7,187 bases of DNA from Gammaproteobacteria bacterium (GTDB taxonomy: Bacteria; Pseudomonadota; Gammaproteobacteria; HK1), in the NCBI GenBank assembly GCA_020444775.1, contig JAGRHX010000877.1, forward strand, positions 1 to 7,187, in the 5' to 3' direction. Below the pieces are notes generated by a model that searched no databases, had not been told where the DNA came from, and saw only the letters and a list, made by a program, of their open reading frames with translations. Positions 1 to 5,094 of this stretch are shown here, in pieces. The translations under genes were made by a program, and so were the position numbers. Position 1 is the first letter of the stretch; each line of letters starts with the position of its first letter.

Positions 1-25
1 TGACATGCCGGCAATTGACATGCCG
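1..25 (+). repeat. Direct repeat of a 10-mer (TGACATGCCG)
   Basis: TGACATGCCG occurs at 1-10 and again at 16-25, 15 bases start to start. It touches the window edge, so more copies may lie upstream. The second copy overlaps TTGACA (15-20), which resembles a -35 element, but I see no good -10 at the right distance. It could be a regulator site or chance. Confidence 0.3.
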
Positions 26-121
26 CACTCGAATACAGCGACGGATGAATGCCACGACGGGCAGCTCGCCTCGGCACCCCCGACTGCCCCCGATCCGTAC
101 CGCGAGGGCCCGGTCGACCAC

Positions 122-137
122 TGGCAGGACGTTTGCA
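122..137 (+). promoter_or_regulatory. Candidate sigma-54 (-24/-12) promoter before the first cytochrome
   Basis: The sequence reads TGGCAGG, four bases, TTGCA. This differs from the RpoN consensus TGGCACG-N4-TTGCW at one position. Placing -12 at base 136 puts the transcription start near 148, only two bases before the ATG at 150. The message would then be nearly leaderless. That is unusual, but it fits the lack of a clear Shine-Dalgarno sequence before that ATG. It may be a chance match. The stronger match upstream of the tetraheme gene makes it worth noting. Confidence 0.4.
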
Positions 138-149
138 TGCAGCGCGGAC

Positions 150-1337
150 ATGACCACGACACAACTTCATTGCGCCTCCCGTCGCGGCGGCCGAGCCAGG
201 TTCGGCACGAACACGGCTGCGACGCGCGCTCTTCTGCACGGGGCCGTGCTTGCGACGCTATGGTCGATCCTGAGCAGCGCCGCCGGACCGGCGAACGCGG
301 CAGAGAGCGGTCTCCAGAGTCGGGCGCCGCACGCCACAGCGGCCGACCTCTACCACGACTATTGCTCGGTCTGTCACGGCGACAAGGGCGACGGTCGCAG
401 CCGCGCCCGCGGCAGCATGCAGCCGCCGCCGCTCGCCTTCACGGAGGCCGATCCACAGACCTTGAACCGCGAGCGGATGCTCGTCTCGGTACGTCATGGC
501 CGCCCCGGCACCGCCATGGCCGGCTGGGGAAGCCAGCTGCGTGACGACCAGATTCAGGCGGTCGTGGATTTCATCCGTGAGCGTTTCATGCGCCAGGCTG
601 GCAGCAACTCGCAAGGGGCGCGCATCTATGCACGCAACTGCAGCGTCTGCCACGGCGATCACGGGCAGGGCGCGGTCTGGGCCACCACCAGCCTGAGCAC
701 GCGTCCGCGCAACTTCACGACGCCGGCCGCGGCTCGCGAGCTGGACCGCGAGCGGATGATCCAGTCCGCCACCTATGGTCGAGCCGACACCGCCATGCCG
801 GGATTCGCCAGCCAGCTCAGCAACGCCGAGATCGAATCGGTAGTTGATTTCATTCGCGGTCGATTCATGGTCGAGGCCGACGCCGCCCCGGCGCAGTCGG
901 CGGCGGCACACGCGCACGGCTCGGGCACGCCGGCAGGACACCCGCACGGGGCACACGAGCACGCTACCCGTGCCCGGGCCGGCGTGACCGACGGTGATGG
1001 CTTTCCGTCGGGTCTGCGCGGCGACGCCTCGCGCGGCGCGGCCTTGTATCGAATCAACTGCGTGCCCTGCCATGGCGAACGCGGCAACGGCCAAGGGCCC
1101 AGGGCCTACTTCATCCTGCCCAAGCCGCGCGACTTCACCCATCCGGCGGCCCGGCAGTCGCTGGATCGCGCGCATCTTTACGCGGCTATCGCCAAGGGCA
1201 CCTTGCGTACCGAGATGCCGGCCTGGGAGAAGGTCCTGGATGCGCAATCCATCGCCGACCTGGCCGAGTACGTGCATCGCAGTTTCATTGCCCCGACGCG
1301 CGCCGAGGCAGCGCGGCGCGGCACCACGGACCGGTGA
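150..1337 (+). CDS. Secreted triheme cytochrome with three tandem class I c-type domains
   Basis: This 395-residue protein probably carries electrons in the periplasm. Residues 1-50 form a signal peptide: an Arg-rich n-region, a hydrophobic core at about 27-45, and likely cleavage after ANA (50). Three class I cytochrome c domains follow, with heme motifs CSVCH (72-76), CSVCH (164-168) and CVPCH (304-308). Each is followed by a PPxxFT/PRNFT/PRDFT segment and a likely axial Met in TAM or TEM (M123, M216, M356). Domains 1 and 2 are near copies, both ending in a VVDFIR-x-RFM helix. A His-rich linker (about 253-271, six His) separates domains 2 and 3. I chose ATG 150 because the longer frame adds only an Arg/Pro-rich tail and this start gives a clean signal peptide; no good ribosome binding site is visible. 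The stop overlaps the next start (GTGA), so the two genes are probably translationally coupled. No exact family name is claimed. Confidence 0.9.
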   Translation: MTTTQLHCASRRGGRARFGTNTAATRALLHGAVLATLWSILSSAAGPANAAESGLQSRAPHATAADLYHDYCSVCHGDKGDGRSRARGSMQPPPLAFTEADPQTLNRERMLVSVRHGRPGTAMAGWGSQLRDDQIQAVVDFIRERFMRQAGSNSQGARIYARNCSVCHGDHGQGAVWATTSLSTRPRNFTTPAAARELDRERMIQSATYGRADTAMPGFASQLSNAEIESVVDFIRGRFMVEADAAPAQSAAAHAHGSGTPAGHPHGAHEHATRARAGVTDGDGFPSGLRGDASRGAALYRINCVPCHGERGNGQGPRAYFILPKPRDFTHPAARQSLDRAHLYAAIAKGTLRTEMPAWEKVLDAQSIADLAEYVHRSFIAPTRAEAARRGTTDR

Positions 1338-2497
1338 GCGGACCGCTCGTGAGACCGGGCAGATACGCTGTGACCAATCGCAGGCGCGGGCTGTGCGCGC
1401 TGTTGCTGGCGCTGTCGGTGGCCACCGCGGCGGGCACCGGCGTCAACGGCGCACCGCACGAGACACACCCGCGGCCGGCGCCGGAGACCGCTCGCGCGCC
1501 GGGCGATCACGCCGGCACGCGCTCGTCCACAACCGAGCCTACGCTCTCACGCGGACGCGCTGTCTACAACGCCCGCTGTTATTTCTGTCACGGCTATGCG
1601 GGCGATGCCAAGACGGTGGCGGCCACGGTCCTGCGGCCGCCACCACGGGATTTCACTGCCATCCGCAACGACGCCCAGGAACCTGATCGCGTCAGCCGCG
1701 AACGGATGCTGGCGACGGTCCGCGAGGGACGTCCGGGAACCGCCATGCAGGGCTTCTCGGGGCTGCTCGACGAGCCGGACATCGAGGCGGTCGTCGCGTT
1801 CATACGTAGCGCGTTCATACACGATGAGGCCGCCAACATTCGCTATCACAGCCGTGTCAACGGCTGGGAGGGCGAGCCTGCACACTCTCCCGCGGCGCCC
1901 TTCGCAACCGGCGAGCTGGCGCTGGACAGCGCCTGGGAATCGCTAGACGAGACACAGCGGCGTGGCCGTGAGATCTATCTGGCGAGCTGCATCTCCTGCC
2001 ATTCACGAGGCCCCGTCACCGAAGCACGTGGCGTCGAGGTCTGGCGCAACGAGGCGGTCACGTTTCCACCCGGCAACTACGTCGAACACGACGATCACCA
2101 AGCCCGTCCGGCAACCATCGTCTTCGAGCGTCACGCCCGACCGCCGCAGCCGACCGCCGCCGAGCCCGCCGAGGGTGCTCACGGCACTGGCTCGCTCGCC
2201 GTGGGACGCGAGGTCTACGCGCGCAACTGCGCTGACTGTCATGCCGCCGACGGTAGCGGCCGGAATTGGATAGGTAGCTTCCTGTCGCCGCCGCCGGGCG
2301 ACTTCTCTCGCCCCCACCCGGAGCGACCGCCGACCCGCGCGATGCTGCTGCGCTCGATTCGCGATGGCATCGAGTCCACCTCGATGCCCGCCTGGCGTGC
2401 CGTCCTCGACGAGCACCAGATCCAGGCAGTGACCGACTATCTGCAAATCCGCTTTGCACGCTTCGCCGACACCACGCGGCAAGCGCACCAGGACTGA
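1334..2497 (+). CDS. Secreted triheme cytochrome: two class I domains around an atypical central heme site
   Basis: This 387-residue protein probably works in the periplasm with the cytochrome it overlaps. The signal peptide has a basic RRR at 16-18 and a hydrophobic core at 20-34, with cleavage near residue 39. Heme motifs are CYFCH (82-86), CISCH (219-223) and CADCH (299-303). The first and last domains are class I modules with a PPPRDFT or PPPGDFS segment and Met ligands M138 (TAMQGF) and M351 (TSMPAW). They closely resemble the modules of the upstream protein. The central site has no Met between 224 and 335. It is followed by a His-rich stretch (H252, H255, H267, H283) that could supply a His ligand. 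GTG 1334 is preferred for its 4-base overlap with the upstream stop; GTG 1349 or 1370 would also leave an intact signal. Cys21 lies inside the hydrophobic core and is not a lipobox. Confidence 0.9.
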   Translation: MSGPLVRPGRYAVTNRRRGLCALLLALSVATAAGTGVNGAPHETHPRPAPETARAPGDHAGTRSSTTEPTLSRGRAVYNARCYFCHGYAGDAKTVAATVLRPPPRDFTAIRNDAQEPDRVSRERMLATVREGRPGTAMQGFSGLLDEPDIEAVVAFIRSAFIHDEAANIRYHSRVNGWEGEPAHSPAAPFATGELALDSAWESLDETQRRGREIYLASCISCHSRGPVTEARGVEVWRNEAVTFPPGNYVEHDDHQARPATIVFERHARPPQPTAAEPAEGAHGTGSLAVGREVYARNCADCHAADGSGRNWIGSFLSPPPGDFSRPHPERPPTRAMLLRSIRDGIESTSMPAWRAVLDEHQIQAVTDYLQIRFARFADTTRQAHQD

Positions 2498-2526
2498 GAC
2501 CCCAGGGCCTGGACACGAAGAGCCCA

Positions 2527-2566
2527 GCTTCCCGATTGAAGGAGCCGATTCCAGGAATCGGGAAGC
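2527..2566. repeat. 11-bp perfect inverted repeat, candidate activator site
   Basis: GCTTCCCGATT (2527-2537) is the exact reverse complement of AATCGGGAAGC (2556-2566), with 18 bases between. Relative to the start predicted from the sigma-54 element, it spans about -148 to -109. That is the usual place for the upstream site of a sigma-54 enhancer-binding protein. A second copy of CCGATT at 2545-2550 can pair with the same right arm, so two alternative foldings exist. There is no T-run after it and the spacer is long, so an intrinsic terminator for the preceding gene is less likely. Confidence 0.5.
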
Positions 2567-2611
2567 GTCGACTCGCGAGAATCCTCTACAGCGCGCCAAC
2601 TTCACATGATT

Positions 2612-2632
2612 GAGCGGCTGAACGCGCCGCTC
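2612..2632 (+). repeat. 7-bp GC-rich hairpin between inverted repeat and promoter
   Basis: GAGCGGC (2612-2618) pairs perfectly with GCCGCTC (2626-2632) across a 7-base loop. It lies about 17 bases upstream of the -24 element. It could be a protein site, or chance in GC-rich DNA. Confidence 0.3.
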
Positions 2633-2648
2633 CGCGATCACCGGCCCA

Positions 2649-2664
2649 TGGCACGCATGTTGCT
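2649..2664 (+). promoter_or_regulatory. Sigma-54 (RpoN) promoter, perfect consensus match
   Basis: The bases read TGGCACG, then CATG, then TTGCT. This matches the established RpoN consensus TGGCACG-N4-TTGCW at every specified position. With the C of TTGC (2663) at -12, transcription would start near 2675, leaving a leader of about 131 bases before the tetraheme ATG at 2806. It points in the right direction, sits in a true gap and has a dyad at enhancer distance upstream. Expression would then need an AAA+ activator, so the filament gene is probably induced under a specific condition. RpoN control of this gene is inference. Confidence 0.75.
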
Positions 2665-2805
2665 GCAATCGATCACAACAGAGCGTGAGACCAGCCACCG
2701 CTCCGGTGTGGCCGCCGCAACGCCCGATGTGGGGCATGCACGGCATCACCGCATCGACCGGAGGTCTGGGAGTCGACATCCAAAACGAGTAGTGAGGGAC
2801 GTGGG

Positions 2806-3627
2806 ATGAGAGCAAGAATTCTGGGCGGCCTGGCGATTTCGGGTCTGCTGCTCATCGCGGCGAGTGGTCCGGCACTCGCGCAGATTGCCGAAACCAAGCA
2901 CAACCTCGGCACCACCGGCACGGGCAGCAACAGCTTCGACGGGACCGGTGAGCTGTGCGTGTTCTGCCACACGCCGCACGGCGGCGATACCAGTGCCAAT
3001 CCGCCGCTTTGGAACCGTGTGCTGCCGGACGCCGGCACCTTTACGACCTACGACAGCCTGGGCACCTCCTCGTTGGATGGCGAGGTCCTCGAGGTCGGGT
3101 CGGTGTCAATCGCCTGCCTGTCCTGCCACGATGGCACGCAGGCAATGAACGTGATGATCAATGCGCCGGGCTCGGGCAACTTCGATCCCACCGGTTTCAC
3201 GCTGGCGGGGACCTGGAGCGGACCTGCGTTGGGCGCGACGCCGGTCGGCTCGCTCAACTATGGCGGTGACAACATCGTCAACATCGGTACGGACCTGCAG
3301 AACGACCATCCGGTCGGTGTCGAGTACGCCGGAGGCGGCTGCACCAATGCCGCCGTCGCGGCCGGCGCCGACTGTCTGTCGACCAGCTTCAACGACGGCG
3401 ACTTCAGGACCGCGAGCCGCGCGAGCAACGGTCTGTGGTTCGTCGATGTCGACAGCGACACCACCCGCGAGAAGACCGACATGATCCTGTACACGCGGAC
3501 CTTCGCCGCCGGCGATGGCCCGTCCGTGGAATGCGCGAGCTGCCACGATCCGCATACCAACAACGACACCTTCCTGCGTATCGACAACACGGGTAGCGCG
3601 GTCTGCCTCGCCTGCCACGTGAAGTAG
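2806..3627 (+). CDS. OmcE-like tetraheme cytochrome, probable extracellular nanowire subunit
   Basis: This 273-residue protein probably polymerises outside the cell into a heme-stacked filament. The signal peptide has a basic MRAR start, a hydrophobic core at about 5-20 and likely cleavage after ALA (25). Heme motifs are CVFCH (51-55), CLSCH (104-108), CASCH (243-247) and CLACH (267-271). Text shared with OmcE-type proteins, as I recall them, includes KHNL near the mature N-terminus, CVFCHTPHG, PPLWNR, CLSCHDGTQA, DHPVG, and a C-terminal doubled-CXXCH unit with FLRIDNTGSAVC. The only histidines outside the heme motifs are H32, H58, H168 and H250, exactly enough for four bis-His hemes. Cys179 and Cys190 are outside heme motifs. 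GAGGGA at 2794-2799 supports ATG 2806. Its own sigma-54 promoter precedes it and two hairpins follow, so it may be expressed apart from its neighbours. It seems longer than Geobacter OmcE, which I remember as about 210 residues. It could instead be a non-filament doubled-CXXCH cytochrome. Cytochrome identity is near certain; the filament role is inference. Confidence 0.9.
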   Translation: MRARILGGLAISGLLLIAASGPALAQIAETKHNLGTTGTGSNSFDGTGELCVFCHTPHGGDTSANPPLWNRVLPDAGTFTTYDSLGTSSLDGEVLEVGSVSIACLSCHDGTQAMNVMINAPGSGNFDPTGFTLAGTWSGPALGATPVGSLNYGGDNIVNIGTDLQNDHPVGVEYAGGGCTNAAVAAGADCLSTSFNDGDFRTASRASNGLWFVDVDSDTTREKTDMILYTRTFAAGDGPSVECASCHDPHTNNDTFLRIDNTGSAVCLACHVK

Positions 3628-3632
3628 CGCCG

Positions 3633-3652
3633 GGTCAGGCCCGAACCTGACC
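3633..3652 (+). terminator. First hairpin after the tetraheme gene
   Basis: GGTCAGG (3633-3639) pairs perfectly with CCTGACC (3646-3652) over a 6-base loop, five bases after the TAG stop. It is too close to the next hairpin to be a separate unit, so the pair probably acts together as a transcript end or a 3' stabiliser. No T-run follows. Confidence 0.5.
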
Positions 3653-3655
3653 GCC

Positions 3656-3683
3656 GTGGGGCCGGCCGAATCGCCGGCCCCAC
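3656..3683 (+). terminator. Strong 11-bp GC-rich hairpin, probable terminator or attenuator
   Basis: GTGGGGCCGGC (3656-3666) pairs perfectly with GCCGGCCCCAC (3673-3683) over a 6-base loop. It lies 28 bases after the tetraheme stop. There is no following T-run, which is common in GC-rich genomes, so it may end transcription partly or protect the upstream message from 3' decay. Either would let the filament subunit be made in excess over the chaperone and barrel downstream. Confidence 0.6.
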
Positions 3684-3763
3684 CTCGCGCCAACCGGCCC
3701 GCGCTCGTACCGTCGTCGCTCGAAGCCTCGCCCGACCAACCCTCTACCCCGGTAACCAACGTG

Positions 3764-3781
3764 CCGTGTGCGAATACACGG
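3764..3781. repeat. Short inverted repeat upstream of the parvulin gene
   Basis: CCGTGT (3764-3769) and ACACGG (3776-3781) form a 6-bp perfect inverted repeat with a 6-base spacer. It lies about 95 bases before ATG 3877, in a gap where I see no clear promoter. It could be an operator or a leader hairpin, or chance. Confidence 0.25.
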
Positions 3782-3876
3782 TGCTCGGTCACGTACGCCC
3801 ATTGCACCGGGTTCGAGACACACGCGCAGGCACGGCGACCCGAAGCGGGCTCGAGAGCACAGCGGACGAAGACATC

Positions 3877-4965
3877 ATGAGTCGAAACAAGCCATCTGCA
3901 GGCCCGACAGCGCTCCTGGTCGTTTGCGCGCTGGGCCTGGGCCTGCTCGGTGCCGCCGGCGTCCACGCCCAGGCTCGGCCGGCAACCCAGGACCCTTCAT
4001 CGACCCGGCTCGAGCGCGAGCCGACCAGCTCTAGCCCGGACGCCGGCCATGGCGCGATATTCGCAACCGTCGGCGATCAGTCGATCAGCCGCGCCGAATA
4101 CCTCGGCGCCCTACGTGCGGGTGTGCGTCAGAAGTACTACCACGGCCAGGTGCCCGAAGACGAGCGAGACAGCTTTCAACGCGAGGTTGCCGATCAGCTG
4201 GTCGATCGCGCGGTGGTCCTCGCGGAGGCCCGACGACAGGGCTTGCAGGCCGACCAGCGATGGGTCGCGCAGCAGATCGAGCGGATCGAGCAACGCGCCA
4301 GCCGCTCCGCGCAATGGCCACAACACCGCGAGCGGGTACTGAGCCGCGTGCGGCCACGGTTGGAGGAAGACTCCCTGGTCTCGCTCATGCAGAGCAGGGT
4401 GCGGGATATCTCCGAGCCATCGGACGACACGCTTCGCAGGTATCACGCGGACAACCCCAAGCGCTTCACCGAGCCTGAGCGTTTCAGGGTCTCGGCGATT
4501 CTGTTGAAGGTCGATCCATCCTCCGCGACGACAGTCTGGAAGGCTGCCGCCGCCGAAGCGGAGATGCTCGTGCAGAAGATCCGGGCCGGCGCTTCGTTCG
4601 CCGATCTGGCCCGTCTGCATTCATCCGACGCTTCCGCCGAGCGGGGCGGCGACATGGGCTATCTGCATCGCGGCATGCTCGGCGGGCCGGCGCAAACCGC
4701 GGTCGACGCCACCGCGGTCGGCGCCGTCACCGATCCGGTGAAGCTGCTCGAGGGCGTGGCGATCTTCCGTGTCGAGGAACGCATCGACCCGGAACCACAG
4801 GCATTCGAGAAGGTTCGTGATCGGGTGCTGGGCCTGTGGATGCGCGAGCAGCGTGATCTGGCCTGGACCCGCTTCGTCGAGCGACTGCGAGAGAAGGTGG
4901 CAATCCACATCAACGAGCAGCACTACCTCTGGCCGGCGGCCCAGCGTGAAGCCAACAAGATGTGA
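3877..4965 (+). CDS. Periplasmic SurA/PpiC-like parvulin chaperone lacking the usual active-site histidines
   Basis: This 362-residue exported protein probably helps fold the filament cytochrome or the barrel in the periplasm. The signal peptide has a core at about 11-28 and cleavage after VHA (31). A disordered Ser/Pro-rich linker runs to about 55. Residues 58-190 form a helical SurA-N-like domain (FATVGDQSISRAEYL, then long charged helices). Residues 197-300 form a parvulin rotamase domain (RFRVSAILLKV, FADLARLHSSD, GGDMGYLHRGML), followed by a helical C-terminal tail. In canonical parvulins the first and last strands each carry a conserved His; here they read SAIL (A207) and GVAIFRV (A295). 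Isomerase activity may therefore be weak or absent, leaving a chaperone role. The frame extends back to a GTG at 3766, but ATG 3877 gives a proper signal peptide. PpiC-type genes are known beside nanowire cytochrome genes, for example near Geobacter omcZ (from memory). Confidence 0.9.
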   Translation: MSRNKPSAGPTALLVVCALGLGLLGAAGVHAQARPATQDPSSTRLEREPTSSSPDAGHGAIFATVGDQSISRAEYLGALRAGVRQKYYHGQVPEDERDSFQREVADQLVDRAVVLAEARRQGLQADQRWVAQQIERIEQRASRSAQWPQHRERVLSRVRPRLEEDSLVSLMQSRVRDISEPSDDTLRRYHADNPKRFTEPERFRVSAILLKVDPSSATTVWKAAAAEAEMLVQKIRAGASFADLARLHSSDASAERGGDMGYLHRGMLGGPAQTAVDATAVGAVTDPVKLLEGVAIFRVEERIDPEPQAFEKVRDRVLGLWMREQRDLAWTRFVERLREKVAIHINEQHYLWPAAQREANKM

Positions 4966-5084
4966 TGCGATCCAGGCCGCGGCCTGCGCCGGGTTCGGCC
5001 CCAAGGCCGCCCATGGCGCGCCGCTGCGAGCGCCTGTCCCTAAAGACCATGGTCCGAGCACGTGTTCCGTTCATCGCGAGCGGC

Positions 5085-5089
5085 GGGAG
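5085..5089 (+). promoter_or_regulatory. Ribosome binding site that decides the barrel start
   Basis: GGGAG lies five bases before GTG 5095. No comparable site precedes the alternative GTG at 5062, so 5095 is the better start for the beta-barrel gene. Confidence 0.6.
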
Positions 5090-5094
5090 TCAAC

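Larger units (their letters stand above)
1..149. other. Leader upstream of the first cytochrome gene, no gene seen
   Basis: Reading frames cross this stretch, including an in-frame upstream extension of the first cytochrome. Their translation is an arginine- and proline-rich, low-complexity peptide with no resemblance to a domain or a signal sequence, so I treat it as non-coding. It holds a direct repeat at its left edge and a sigma-54-like element just before the first start codon, both listed separately. The preceding gene, if there is one, lies outside the window. Confidence 0.5.
2498..2805. other. Regulatory intergenic region before the tetraheme gene
   Basis: No credible gene lies in these 308 bases. 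A 67-codon frame at 2606-2809 has no ribosome binding site and no recognisable content. In order, the stretch holds an 11-bp inverted repeat (2527-2566), a 7-bp hairpin (2612-2632), a perfect sigma-54 promoter match (2649-2664), a leader of about 131 bases after the predicted transcription start, and a Shine-Dalgarno-like GAGGGA at 2794-2799. The order repeat, promoter, leader, gene is that of an activator-dependent RpoN promoter. Confidence 0.6.

Noticed and set aside
15..149. N-terminal extension of the first cytochrome back to TTG 15
   Set aside because: The added residues are Arg/Pro-rich and would place the signal sequence internally.
258..1277. Long antisense open frame (339 codons) opposite the first cytochrome
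   Set aside because: It is the shadow of a GC-rich coding strand. Its translation has no domain, and the opposite strand has three clear heme domains.
2527..2566. Intrinsic terminator of the second cytochrome gene
   Set aside because: The 18-base spacer and lack of a T-run make this weak. The position relative to the sigma-54 element favours an activator site, although a transcript-end role is not excluded.
2606..2809. 67-codon + strand frame before the tetraheme gene
   Set aside because: It has no ribosome binding site, overlaps the real start and contains the sigma-54 element. The peptide has no export signal or motif.
2806..3627. OmcS or OmcZ identity for the tetraheme protein
   Set aside because: OmcS has six hemes and OmcZ eight. 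Four hemes and the visible motifs fit OmcE better.
3766..3876. N-terminal extension of the parvulin gene back to a GTG
   Set aside because: It would bury the signal peptide behind 37 polar residues. ATG 3877 gives a normal exported protein.
3106..3966. Long antisense open frame (286 codons) across the tetraheme gene and the following gap
   Set aside because: It covers conserved heme motifs on the other strand, and its translation is low-complexity with no recognisable family.
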